Shown here: positions 15,604 through 25,846 of the stretch, in pieces
Layout: each line of letters starts with the position of its first letter
Position numbering within the stretch: the first letter of the stretch is position 1
NCBI GenBank assembly: GCA_026005175.1
Contig: BPKO01000003.1
Span: forward strand, 310,001-374,000
Direction: 5' to 3'
DNA from: Candidatus Tectimicrobiota bacterium
GTDB lineage: Bacteria; Tectomicrobia; Entotheonellia; Entotheonellales; Entotheonellaceae
DNA length: 64,000 nt
Program-made: the position numbers and the translations under genes
Notes under the pieces: generated by a model
Told to the model about the DNA's origin: nothing
The model's input: the letters and a program-made list of their open reading frames with translations, nothing else
Database searches by the model: none

Positions 15604-16362
15604 ATGACCCCCCAGCTTGAAGCCGCCATTGCCGCCGCCAAAGAGGCGGGCCGCCTCATCCTGTCGCACTTTTACTCCGCCTTGCAGGTGGAAACCAAAG
15701 CCGACCAGACGCCGGTCACTGCCGCCGACCGCGCGGCCGAAGCGCTGCTCGTCGATACCCTGAAGCGCCAGTTTCCCACCTACGGGTTCCTCGGGGAAGA
15801 GTTTGGCGCCCAAGCGGCAGAGGCTACGACGCGCTGGCTCATCGATCCTATCGACGGCACCCAGAACTTCATCCGCGGCATCCCCTACTTTGCCACCCTC
15901 ATCGGCCTGGAAGAAGCCGGAGAGATCACCGCCGGCGTCATTTACGCACCGGTGCAGGACGAGCTCTTTTACGCCGCGCGGGGCCAGGGCGCTTACCGCA
16001 ACGGCGAGCGCCTGCGCGTGTCGGACGTGGCCGAGCTGGCCCAGGCCACCCTGCTGCACGGCGGGCTCAACCTGCTGCAGCACAGCGGCCGCTGGGAAGG
16101 CTTCCTGCGCCTGGTTGCTGCCACGCGGCGCCAGCGCGGCTTTGGCGACTACTTCGCCCACACGCTGGTTTGCCGCGGCCAGGCCGAGGTGATGGTGGAA
16201 AGCGACGTCAAGCCCTGGGACCTGGCGCCCATCAAGATCCTCGTCGAAGAGGCCGGTGGCCGCTTCAGCGACTTCCAGGGCCGGCCCTCGATTTACAGCG
16301 GCAATGCCGTGGTCTCCAACGGCCGCCTGCACGACGCCGTGCTCGCCTTGCTGGCCGCCTGA
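15604..16362 (+). CDS. Inositol monophosphatase family protein (IMPase/histidinol-phosphatase type)
   Basis: A 252-aa Mg-dependent sugar phosphatase. Metal-binding motifs are GEEFG, the hallmark WLIDPIDGTQNFIRG and the C-terminal WDLAPIKILVEEAGG. Family members hydrolyse inositol-1-phosphate, histidinol phosphate, fructose-1,6-bisphosphate or PAP. WLIDPIDGTxNF resembles the HisN/IMPase branch. Substrate cannot be fixed from sequence. A PAP phosphatase role (CysQ-like) would fit the sulfation genes 8 kb away, but that is speculation. Confidence 0.88.
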   Translation: MTPQLEAAIAAAKEAGRLILSHFYSALQVETKADQTPVTAADRAAEALLVDTLKRQFPTYGFLGEEFGAQAAEATTRWLIDPIDGTQNFIRGIPYFATLIGLEEAGEITAGVIYAPVQDELFYAARGQGAYRNGERLRVSDVAELAQATLLHGGLNLLQHSGRWEGFLRLVAATRRQRGFGDYFAHTLVCRGQAEVMVESDVKPWDLAPIKILVEEAGGRFSDFQGRPSIYSGNAVVSNGRLHDAVLALLAA

Positions 16363-16427
16363 TCCCACAGCGCCTGGCATGCCGGGTAGCGCCCTCAGCC
16401 GCAGACGTTGAGACCCCTGCCCGCTTG

Positions 16428-16456
16428 TTGACAAACGTGCCCGCCAGGGGTAGAGT
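16428..16456 (+). promoter_or_regulatory. Sigma70 promoter for the minor pilin operon
   Basis: Perfect TTGACA, 17-base spacer, TAGAGT (16451-16456), 30 bases upstream of the GspH/FimT start. It is the clearest consensus promoter in the window. Confidence 0.7.
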
Positions 16457-16485
16457 ACGAGCAACGTGGCGGGGAAGGAGAGGCG

Positions 16486-16920
16486 ATGCGCTGGCAGCGG
16501 GCGTTTACCACCACCGAGCTGCTCGCGGTTATGATGCTTGCCGGGATCGTGGCGGCGCTGGCCGCGCCCCACCTGGGACGCTGGCTGACCGCCATGCGCC
16601 TCAACGCCGCCGCGCGCCAGCTGGCCTCTGATTTGCAGCTGAGCCGCATGCGGGCGGTGGCGCGCAACACGCCCTTCCAGATCCGCTTCGACGTCGAGCG
16701 CGATGCTTACACTGTAGAGCAAGAGGGCGACGGCGGCACCTGGCAGGTGCTCGACCACGTCCGCTTGCCTCCCGGCATCGACCTGCTGGCCGCCACCACC
16801 AATCCCGTGCGCTTCCAGCCCCTGGGCACCGTGGCCGCCGGGACGACGATTACCCTGAAAAACCCCCGCGGCGAGCGCCAGGTGCGCGTCTCTTTTGGCG
16901 GGCGCATCCACGTGGAGTAG
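16486..16920 (+). CDS. GspH/FimT family pseudopilin
   Basis: A 144-aa minor pilin. The N-terminus FTTTELLAVMMLAGIVAALAAP is a class III prepilin signal and helix with the conserved Glu at +5. The residue before the cleavage site is Ala (QRAFTTTELL) instead of the usual Gly, which prepilin peptidase tolerates less well. The body (AARQLASDLQLSRMRAVARNTPFQIRFD) is typical of GspH/FimT. It would be part of the tip or initiation complex of a type IV pilus. Gene order with PilV, PilW and PilX supports FimT/FimU. It has AAGGAGAGG upstream. Confidence 0.88.
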   Translation: MRWQRAFTTTELLAVMMLAGIVAALAAPHLGRWLTAMRLNAAARQLASDLQLSRMRAVARNTPFQIRFDVERDAYTVEQEGDGGTWQVLDHVRLPPGIDLLAATTNPVRFQPLGTVAAGTTITLKNPRGERQVRVSFGGRIHVE

Positions 16921-16922
16921 GC

Positions 16923-17312
16923 ATGACCCCCAAGTGCAGGGTGGCCGGGTTTACCCTCACCGAAGTGCTCGTCGCTCTGGTGGTGCTCTCCCTGGGGCTG
17001 CTGGGGCTCACGGCGATGACGGTGTCGACAGCCAGGACCCTCGCCTTCAGCAAGCAGCTCACGGTGGCCACCACCCTTGCCGAGGAGCGCCTGGAGGCCA
17101 TGCACAGGGAGCCTTTTGCCAATCTCACCGCGGAGCGCTTCCCGCTGGAAGACTACGGCACCCTCCCCGGCTATCCCCAGTTTCGCCGCCAAGTCACCTT
17201 TGTCGATCCCGGCCCGGTTCCCGGCACCCGCGTGGTGGTGGTGACCGTTTCCTGGCGCCAGGAAGGGGGAGAGCCGCATCGTGTCAGTCTGCAATCCCTC
17301 TTTGCTCCTTGA
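16923..17312 (+). CDS. pilV: Type IV pilus minor pilin PilV
   Basis: A 129-aa minor pilin. The prepilin motif is complete: G|FTLTEVLVALVVLSLGLLGLTAM, and the LLGL segment plus the NLTAE and EGGEPHRV regions fit PilV. It sits 2 bases after the GspH/FimT gene and overlaps PilW by 32 bases, so the cluster is one transcript with coupled translation. It contributes to the pilus assembly primer complex in the inner membrane. Confidence 0.88.
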   Translation: MTPKCRVAGFTLTEVLVALVVLSLGLLGLTAMTVSTARTLAFSKQLTVATTLAEERLEAMHREPFANLTAERFPLEDYGTLPGYPQFRRQVTFVDPGPVPGTRVVVVTVSWRQEGGEPHRVSLQSLFAP

Positions 17313-17913
17313 GCCTGGGGGTAGCCCGCCGCAGGGCTTTACCCTGGTCGAGGTGGTCATCGCCATGAGCCTGGGGCTGGCGCTTCTGGCCGGGACGTAC
17401 GGCTTTTACACCGGCCAGCGCAAAGCCCTGGCCACGCGCGAGTTGGTGGCGGAGATGCAACAGCAAGCGCGCATCGGCATGGCCATGCTGGTGCGCGAGC
17501 TGCGCATGGCCGGCTACGACCCCACGGGTACGGCCGGCGCCGGCATCGTCGAGGCCACCGCCACGGCGATCCGCTTCACCATGGACCGCAACGGCGACGG
17601 CGATACCAACGACGCCAACGAGGACGTCCGCTATACGGCCTACGACTCGGGCGGCGACGGCGACCTCGACCTGGGGCGCCGGCTTGCGGCAAGCACGAAC
17701 CAGCCAGTGGCGGAGAACCTGCAAGAGTTGCACTTTGCTTACATCTTGGCCGACGGCACGACCACCGACGCCCCGGCCGACCCTGGCCAGATCCGGGCGG
17801 TGCAGATCACCCTGGTGGCCCGCACCGCCAAGCCCGACCCGGCCTATCCCGGCGGCTACCGCACCTATACCCTGCGCTCTGCGGTCGTGCCCCGCAACCT
17901 GGCCCTGCGATAG
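17281..17913 (+). CDS. pilW: Type IV pilus minor pilin PilW
   Basis: A 210-aa protein starting at GTG 17281 inside the end of pilV. The prepilin motif G|FTLVEVVIAMSLGLALLAG appears after a long (~20 residue) leader. The EMQQQARIGMAMLVRELRMAGYDP segment is the PilW hallmark. A DRNGDGDTNDANED loop resembles a calcium-binding turn and is seen in other bacterial PilW proteins. It anchors the PilV-PilX tip complex. Confidence 0.88.
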   Translation: MSVCNPSLLLEPGGSPPQGFTLVEVVIAMSLGLALLAGTYGFYTGQRKALATRELVAEMQQQARIGMAMLVRELRMAGYDPTGTAGAGIVEATATAIRFTMDRNGDGDTNDANEDVRYTAYDSGGDGDLDLGRRLAASTNQPVAENLQELHFAYILADGTTTDAPADPGQIRAVQITLVARTAKPDPAYPGGYRTYTLRSAVVPRNLALR

Positions 17914-17924
17914 GAGTCCTGGCC

Positions 17925-19159
17925 ATGCCCCTGGCGGCAAGTCCCCTGCGGCAGCCTCAGCGCTCGCGGCGCGGCACTGGTCACCGCCTTGGTGCTGCTG
18001 GCGGTGCTCTCCCTGGTGGGGACGGCGGCCATTGTGACTTCCATCACCGACACGCAAATCGGCGCCAACTACAAGACGGCGGTGCAGGCTTTTTACGCTG
18101 CCGAAGCGGGCACGGTAGAAGCCCGTGCCCGCCTGCGGGCCACCGCCGGTGCCGCCCGCATCGTCGATGCGGCGCCCGCGGACCCGGCCTGGCGTGTTTT
18201 CCTTGGCGACGAAGCCAGCGCCCAGACCCGGGGCTACGATCCTGGCAATCCGCTGCACCGCCGCCTCGATCGCCTCGCCGACGTGCTTCCCGGCACTGCC
18301 TACACAGTGGCGATCCGCCACGCCACCGATGCCAGCGGCAACGTGCTTTACTGGGGCGACGATGACGGCGACGGGCTTTTTACCCGCAACCCCACCACCG
18401 GCGGCAATGTGTACGTGATCACCGGATACGGGCAGGCCGGCTCTGCCCGCCGCACGGTAGAAATCGAAGCCGCCCACTTCCCCGGCTTCAACGTCCCCGG
18501 CGCCCTCTACGTCGAGGCGCCCACGCTCGTGCAGAGCAACGTCGACATTCTCGGCATGGACAGCTGCGGCACCGACCACAAGCCCGGCGTGGTCACCACC
18601 CTGCCGGCCAGCACCGTCTTGCCCCTCGGCAGCTTTATTGCCATCCGCGGGCCTGCCCGTGGACATCCAGGGCGATGCCCCGGCCACCGGCGTGGCGGCA
18701 CTCGTGGCAGCGTTCCGCCGCTTTGCCACCTTTTCTTACACGGTAAGCAACGCCACCCACACCGCCACCACTTCCCCCGGCCCGGGGGACGGCTGGGGAC
18801 GGCCGACCCTCGGCGCCACCGCCACCGACCCCAGCACCTGCACGGCGTACAACATCGTTCACTACGATACTCAGGGGACTATGGTGACGCTGAGCGAGGG
18901 CGTGAGCGGCTGTGGCATCCTGCTGGTCGAAGGGAATCTCCAGATCAGCGGCGCTTTTACCTGGTACGGGCTCGTCCTGGTCACCGGCTCCGTGGCTTTT
19001 ACCGCAGGGGAAATCGAAGCCAAACAGATCCGCGGCGCCGTCCTGGCCGCGGGTACGATCCCCAACAGCATTGGCCTCAACGCGCACCTGATTTACTGCA
19101 GCAGCGCCGTTGACACCCGCAACCTCCCCCTGCGCACCCTGCACTGGCGAGAGTTATGA
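17925..19159 (+). CDS. pilX: PilX-family minor pilin assembly protein (two frameshifts in this assembly)
   Basis: The conserved start ARGAALVTALVLLAVLSLVGTAA is the PilX N-terminal helix. It is followed by QIGANYKTAVQAFYAAEAG, a calcium-like loop WGDDDGDGLF, and a C-terminal domain that ends IRGAVLAAGTIPNSIGLNA. To read it through, one extra base must be skipped between 17928 and 17965 (the CCCC run right after ATG is the likely site) and one at the GGG run 18649-18651. The start at ATG 17925 has GGAG upstream. PilX helps assemble pili and in some species mediates cell contact. Normally pilY1 and pilE follow; here they are absent. Confidence 0.75.
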
Positions 19160-19191
19160 GACGGCCTCCAGAGCTGGGCCTTCTGGGGCAA

Positions 19192-19247
19192 GGCTGCCCT
19201 AGGGCAGCCCTGACCCTTTTGGTCAGGGCTGACATGCCCTTGGGGCA
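19192..19247 (+). terminator. Stacked hairpins between pilX and the PEP-CTERM gene
   Basis: Three inverted repeats in a row: an 18-base perfect palindrome GGCTGCCCTAGGGCAGCC (19192-19209), a perfect 10-bp stem AGCCCTGACC / GGTCAGGGCT with a CTTTT loop (19206-19230), and TGCCC-TTG-GGGCA (19235-19247). The first two share four bases so are mutually exclusive in RNA. They could end pilin transcription; the overlap would also allow an attenuator-like switch. Confidence 0.5.
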
Positions 19248-19315
19248 AAGGGCGGGCAGCCACCAGACCAGGGGCCAAGCGCCACGTGCGCCCGGCACCG
19301 GCAGTGCCAGGGGGC

Positions 19316-19330
19316 TGGTATGGTTCTTGC
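19316..19330 (+). promoter_or_regulatory. Sigma54-type -24/-12 promoter for the PEP-CTERM gene
   Basis: TGGTATGGTTCTTGC matches the sigma54 layout TGG-N9-TTGC with exact GG-to-GC spacing; only the -24 CAC is degenerate (TAT). It lies ~50 bases upstream of the ATG at 19381, preceded by the hairpins and with AAGGAGAAGA as ribosome site. Sigma54 control of PEP-CTERM genes is known in some floc- and exopolysaccharide-forming bacteria. No activator gene is visible here. Confidence 0.5.
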
Positions 19331-19380
19331 TTCTGCCGCCGGTGGTCATACAGAATGCGGCATGTCTTAAGGAGAAGACG

Positions 19381-20112
19381 ATGGGCAAGCCAGGTTCCGG
19401 TTTTCTGGTCCTCGGCCTGCTGCTCCTGGCCGGGGCGGCGGCGGCCGACAGCGTGACAGTGGCTCTCGACCCGGGCCTAACCCAGCTCACCGCCGCGGTC
19501 ACCGACGAGATCGCCACCGGCGCGGAAATGGCCGGCATGCACGTTACTGCCGTCTTCGGGGATGGCTCGGCCGAGACGATCGTCTGGACGGCCACGGGCA
19601 GCGAGGCCGGGGCGGCCCTGGGCACCAACTGGTCGCTGAGTCAAAACGGCGATACGGGCTCCCTGGCGTTTTTCCCCGCCTTGTCGGGGCCCTGGATTCT
19701 GACCAACAACACCGGCCAGAGCATCACTCGGCTGCTGATCGACACCGGCCCAGACAACGCCGCTTTCGACACCACCACGGCGGCCGCAGGGACGCCGGGG
19801 TCGGGACTGGGGCAAAGCTTTGCCGTTATTCCGTTTCTGAGCAGTACGGGGCTCGACATCGCGGCCACTTACCGGGATGCGGTGGCGCTGTTTGGCAGCG
19901 ATCCCGTGGGGGATCTCTTTCGCGTTCTCGAGCTCACCTTCACCAATGCCGGCGGCTTTGCCACAGGCATGACCCTGGCCTTTCTGGCCGATACCGATCA
20001 GGTGGCCGGGCCCTTGCAGCCCATTCCCGAGCCCACCTCCTTGCTCCTGCTGGGCACGGGACTGCTGCTGGGTGGCTGGGTGCTGCGACGACGGCAGGTG
20101 CTGCAGCTGTAG
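19381..20112 (+). CDS. PEP-CTERM sorting domain protein
   Basis: A 243-aa secreted protein. Signal peptide LGLLLLAGAAAAD, then a beta-rich mature domain with many Thr/Gly and no Cys, then the sorting tail IPEPTSLLLLGTGLLLGGWVLRRR (PEP motif, hydrophobic helix, arginine cluster). Such proteins are cut by an exosortase and released or attached to exopolysaccharide. No exosortase (EpsH/XrtA) or exopolysaccharide genes are in the window. I recognise no named domain in the mature part. The ORF-track start at 19156 runs through the hairpin region and is wrong. Confidence 0.88.
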   Translation: MGKPGSGFLVLGLLLLAGAAAADSVTVALDPGLTQLTAAVTDEIATGAEMAGMHVTAVFGDGSAETIVWTATGSEAGAALGTNWSLSQNGDTGSLAFFPALSGPWILTNNTGQSITRLLIDTGPDNAAFDTTTAAAGTPGSGLGQSFAVIPFLSSTGLDIAATYRDAVALFGSDPVGDLFRVLELTFTNAGGFATGMTLAFLADTDQVAGPLQPIPEPTSLLLLGTGLLLGGWVLRRRQVLQL

Positions 20113-20148
20113 CCCAACGCCGGCGGCGCGGGCTGCGTGTTCCCATGC

Positions 20149-20177
20149 TTGACACGCCCGGCCACACCGGCTACCTT
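20149..20177 (+). promoter_or_regulatory. Putative sigma70 promoter for the coiled-coil gene
   Basis: TTGACA (20149-20154), 17-base spacer, TACCTT (20172-20177), 28 bases before the start codon. Confidence 0.45.
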
Positions 20178-20205
20178 AGCCGCAGCGGTGACGCGGGAGA
20201 GCGGC

Positions 20206-20514
20206 ATGAACGACGTGGCAGCCCGGCTTAGCGACTTGCACAAGCGCATCGACGACCTGCGCGGGGAAATGACTGCCCGCTTTGCCGACACCAACAAGCG
20301 CATCGACGACCTGCGCGGGGAAATGTCTACCCGCTTTGCCGACACCAACAAGCGCATCGACGACCTGCGCAGCGAGATGACCCATCGCTTTACCGACCTC
20401 AATCAGCGCTTTACCGACCTCAACCAGCGCTTTACCACCCTCATGTGGGTGATTACCGCTTGGTTCAGCCTGCTCACCGTGCTGACGATTCTCTTTAGGT
20501 TTCTCAGGATTTAG
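20206..20514 (+). CDS. Small coiled-coil membrane protein
   Basis: A 102-aa protein with no recognised function. Residues 11-70 are an 18-residue repeat (KRIDDLRGEMTARFADTN and two variants) followed by two RFTDLNQ heptads, giving a charged coiled coil. The last ~28 residues (LMWVITAWFSLLTVLTILFRF) are one membrane helix, so the coil should face the cytoplasm from a C-terminal anchor. Similar hemolysin-XhlA-like and DUF1640-like coils occur widely. ATG 20206 is chosen because GGGAGAGCGGC precedes it. Convergent with the Lon-like gene. Confidence 0.7.
   Translation: MNDVAARLSDLHKRIDDLRGEMTARFADTNKRIDDLRGEMSTRFADTNKRIDDLRSEMTHRFTDLNQRFTDLNQRFTTLMWVITAWFSLLTVLTILFRFLRI
20242..20403 (+). repeat. 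54-bp tandem repeat (18-aa coiled-coil unit)
   Basis: AAGCGCATCGACGACCTGCG recurs at 20242, 20296 and 20350, spaced exactly 54 bases. The first two units are nearly identical; the third drifts at its 3' end into a shorter 21-base CGCTTTACCGACCTCAA repeat. Confidence 0.85.
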
Positions 20515-20538
20515 TCCGGCACGGCCCATGGAGACCCC

Positions 20539-23022
20539 TCAGGGCGGCGGCTCGCTTCCTTTGCCGTGCTGCCAGGCCAGCCAGCGCTCGGCAAAGTAGC
20601 GCAGCCGCGCGTCCACGCGGCCGTTGACCGTCTCGGGCGGGTAGGTATGGTCCGGCTGGCGCGTGCCGGCCGGCAGGCCCATGAGAATGGGCAGCCCCTC
20701 GTCGATGTGGGTAATGGGGTAGAGGTGAAACTGCCCGGCCCGCACCGCTGCTACCACGTCCTGGCGTAGCATGAGGTCGTCGACGTTCTGCGCCGGCAAA
20801 ATTACCCCCTGCCTGCCGGTGAGCCCCTGCAGACGGCAGACATCGAAAAAGCCCTCGATTTTCTCGTTGATGCCGCTGACCGGCTGCACGTGGCCCTTCT
20901 GGTCCACCGAGCCGGTGACGGCGATGCCCTGGGCCACCGGCAGCTGCGCCAGGCTGGAGAGCAGGGCGTACATTTCGGCCGCCGAGGCGCTGTCGCCGGC
21001 AATGCCCTCGTAGGCCTGCTCCACGCACAGGCTGGCGCTGAGGATGAGGGGCTTGTCGTGGGCGTAGGCGTGCCGCAAGTAGCCGCTGAGGATCAGCACC
21101 CCTTTGGTGTAAGCGGCATCGCCCAGGTTGGCCTCGCGCTCGATGTTCACCACCCCGGCGTCGCCCATGCCCACCTCGGCGGTGATGCGGATGGGGAAGC
21201 CAAAGGCGTAGTCTTCTTCCAGCTCGTAAAGGGCAATGCCGTTGACTTGCCCCACCACGGCACCACGGGTGGTGACCAGCAGCAGGCCTTCGGCGAGCAG
21301 CTCGTGGAACTTTTCCTCCACCAGGTTGAGGCGCGCGGTGCGCTCGCGCAGCGCTTGTTCGACGGCGGCGCGCGTCACCACCGCCTCTCCCGCCTTGCCG
21401 GCCCAGTAGTCGGCCTCGCGCAGCACGTCGGCGATCAGGTCGAGGCGGGCACTCAGGCGATTTTGCCGCCCCGCCAGGCGCACCCCGTACTCCACCACCG
21501 CCGCCACTGCCGTGCGGTCAAAAGGCCGCAGGCGCTCTTCCTCGCAAATGCGGCGGATGAAGCCGGCGTACTGCAGGACGCTCTGCGTGTGGCGCGGAAT
21601 GGTGGTGTCGAAGTCGGCTTTCACTTTGAACAGCCGCCGGAAGGCTTCGTCGGCCTCGCTCAGGGAGGCGTAGAGCTCCTCGTCGCCGATGACGATGACT
21701 TTGACCTCGCAGGGGATGGGCTCGGGCTTGAGGGTGGTGCTGGGCACCAGGGCAAAGTGGTCGGAGGGCTGGATTTCCGCCTGCCGGTAGCGCAAGACGC
21801 GCTTGAGGGCCGGCCACACCAAGGGATCGGCAAAAGCATCGAGGGCGTTGAAGACCAGGAAGCCGCCGTTGGCGCGGTGGATGGCACCGGCGCGGATGCC
21901 GGTGAAGTCGCAGCGCCACACCCCCCCGTACTCGAGCGTCGGCTCGATGGCCCCAAAGAGGTTCTTATACGTGGGAGAGGTTTCAAAAATTACTGGCGTT
22001 CCATGAGTTTCTGTATTGTCAACGATGACATTGACCTGGTATTCCAGGAAGGGGTCCTCTTCGGGCGGGGGCGCAGCTTCTTTGTCGGTGGGAGCCGGCT
22101 CGCGGAAGCGCTCCAGGTCCTCGTTGAGCGCTTCTTCCACTTCCTGGAAGTACTGGTGCACTTTGGCCTCGCGAAACGGCGCCGCGGCATCGGCCACCGC
22201 CTGCCGAATAAGCGGCCGCAGCAGCGAGCGTTCCAGGGCCGCGATGGCTTCTTCGGTCTCGCGGCGCAGGCGCAAGACGTCGGCAAAGACCCCGGCCAGC
22301 TCGGCGCTCAGGGTGGCGTACTGGGCCTGCAGGTGGCGGTAGCGCTCCGGAGAAAGACGGCCTCGCTCCAGCAGCTCCTCGAGCTCGGCCATGGGCACCA
22401 GCCGCCCTTTGATCACCGGCGCCAGCTCCGGTGCCAGCGACAGGTCGCCCTCGTGCCACAGCAGGCCAAAGTGCGGCTCCAGGCGACGCTCGAACTGCTT
22501 GAGCAGCCGCTGCTCGCGCCGCTGCGCCTGGCGCAGGCGCTCCTCCTTGCGCCGCTGGAAGCCCTCGCTGGCCAGCACGCGCGGGATCTCCCGGCGCAGG
22601 GTGGCCAGCAGGCCTTCCATCGCCTTTTTGAGCGCCTTGCCCTGGCCAGCCGGCAAAACGAGCAGGCGCGGGCAGTCGGGGTTTTTGAAGTTGTAGACGT
22701 AGCACAGGTCGGGGGGCGGCGTGCCCTGGCCGCGCCGGGCGGCCAGCAGCTGCTGCACCGCCGTCAGCTTGCCGGTGCCAGTGGTGCCGCAGACGTAAAC
22801 GTTGTAGCCGATTTTGCCCAGCTCCACCCCCAGCGTCAAGGCCTTGCAGGCCCGCTCCTGGCCGATGATGCCCGCCAGAGGCGGCACCTCGGCGGTGGTG
22901 CCAAAGGGCAGCTGTTCAGGATCGCACGACCAGCGTAGTTTCTCAGGGGGCACCTCCGGCGGGAGTGCGGCAGCGCCGGCTTCCTGCGCCTCTGCCCCGG
23001 CGCGGTCAAAGGTGTCCGGCAT
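20539..23022 (-). CDS. Lon-like ATP-dependent protease (AAA_32 / LonB type)
   Basis: An 827-aa cytoplasmic protease. An N-terminal ATPase region (residues ~45-110, IIGQERACKALTLGVELG) contains a Walker A loop GTTGTGKLT, then comes a long helical insert (~150-330), the second half of the AAA module, and a C-terminal S16 protease domain. The catalytic Ser is in GDSASAAEMYALLSSLA and the catalytic Lys in SGINEKIEGFF. This is the AAA_32/Lon-like family, distinct from classical Lon (no LAN domain). The Walker A has Leu where Ser/Thr normally follows the Lys, with Thr one residue later. Substrates unknown. It is monocistronic. Confidence 0.88.
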   Translation of the reverse strand: MPDTFDRAGAEAQEAGAAALPPEVPPEKLRWSCDPEQLPFGTTAEVPPLAGIIGQERACKALTLGVELGKIGYNVYVCGTTGTGKLTAVQQLLAARRGQGTPPPDLCYVYNFKNPDCPRLLVLPAGQGKALKKAMEGLLATLRREIPRVLASEGFQRRKEERLRQAQRREQRLLKQFERRLEPHFGLLWHEGDLSLAPELAPVIKGRLVPMAELEELLERGRLSPERYRHLQAQYATLSAELAGVFADVLRLRRETEEAIAALERSLLRPLIRQAVADAAAPFREAKVHQYFQEVEEALNEDLERFREPAPTDKEAAPPPEEDPFLEYQVNVIVDNTETHGTPVIFETSPTYKNLFGAIEPTLEYGGVWRCDFTGIRAGAIHRANGGFLVFNALDAFADPLVWPALKRVLRYRQAEIQPSDHFALVPSTTLKPEPIPCEVKVIVIGDEELYASLSEADEAFRRLFKVKADFDTTIPRHTQSVLQYAGFIRRICEEERLRPFDRTAVAAVVEYGVRLAGRQNRLSARLDLIADVLREADYWAGKAGEAVVTRAAVEQALRERTARLNLVEEKFHELLAEGLLLVTTRGAVVGQVNGIALYELEEDYAFGFPIRITAEVGMGDAGVVNIEREANLGDAAYTKGVLILSGYLRHAYAHDKPLILSASLCVEQAYEGIAGDSASAAEMYALLSSLAQLPVAQGIAVTGSVDQKGHVQPVSGINEKIEGFFDVCRLQGLTGRQGVILPAQNVDDLMLRQDVVAAVRAGQFHLYPITHIDEGLPILMGLPAGTRQPDHTYPPETVNGRVDARLRYFAERWLAWQHGKGSEPPP

Positions 23023-23122
23023 GCGGCCTCCTCCAGCAAAGCGCCCGCGGGTCTTGCAGGCGCCGCAACCCGCTGGCGGCGTTCAGGGCGTCATGCATCG
23101 GCGGGACGGCAGCCAGGGCGCT

Positions 23123-25247
<2,125 letters not shown>

Positions 25248-25248
25248 C

Positions 25249-25845
25249 ATGTGGCCGTGGCGGCGACACCCCAGGCCTTCTCGCGAGGTCATCATCGTCT
25301 CCGGCCTGCCGCGCTCGGGCACCTCAATGATGATGCGCATGCTGGCGGCCGGCGGCATGGCGGTGCTGACCGACCACCAGCGCCCTCCGGATGAAGACAA
25401 CCCGCGGGGCTACTTCGAGCTTGAGGCGGCAAAAAGAATCAAAGAAGACGCCTCGTTTCTTGCGCAGGCGCAGGGCAAGGCGGTGAAGCTGGTGTCGGCG
25501 CTGCTTTACTACCTGCCGGCCGACCGGCCGTACCGGGTCATTTTCATGGAACGCCACCTGGCCGAAGTGCTGGCCTCGCAGAAAAAAATGCTCCAGCGGC
25601 GGGGAAAGCCGGTGGCCGAGGACGACGCGCGCATGGCGCAGGTGTTTGCCAAGCACCTCGCCGAGGTCAAGGCGTGGCTGGCCCAGCAGCCCCACATCGC
25701 CTGCCTCTACGTCTCCTACCACCAGGTGATCGCCGCCCCGCAGGCACAGGCGCGGGCCGTTAACCGCTTCCTGGGCGGCGGCCTCGACGTCAAGCGCATG
25801 GCGCAAGCGGTGGAAGCGGCGCTGTATCGCAACCGCGCTTCGTAG
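25249..25845 (+). CDS. PAPS-dependent sulfotransferase family protein
   Basis: A 198-aa protein. IIVSGLPRSGTSMMMRML is the 5'-PSB loop (P-loop-like) that binds the 5'-phosphosulfate of PAPS. PYRVIFMERHLAEVLASQKKML contains the 3'-phosphate-binding Arg/Ser region. It would transfer sulfate to an unknown hydroxyl or amino acceptor. It sits directly after the PAPS synthase, a two-gene sulfation unit. It is shorter than most sulfotransferases but spans both motifs. No glycan or lipid target genes are adjacent. Confidence 0.85.
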   Translation: MWPWRRHPRPSREVIIVSGLPRSGTSMMMRMLAAGGMAVLTDHQRPPDEDNPRGYFELEAAKRIKEDASFLAQAQGKAVKLVSALLYYLPADRPYRVIFMERHLAEVLASQKKMLQRRGKPVAEDDARMAQVFAKHLAEVKAWLAQQPHIACLYVSYHQVIAAPQAQARAVNRFLGGGLDVKRMAQAVEAALYRNRAS

Positions 25846-25846
25846 C

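Noticed and set aside
19156-19380. Extended N-terminus of the PEP-CTERM ORF in the track
   Set aside because: It would translate through the stacked hairpins and the promoter; the signal peptide begins at ATG 19381 with its own ribosome site.
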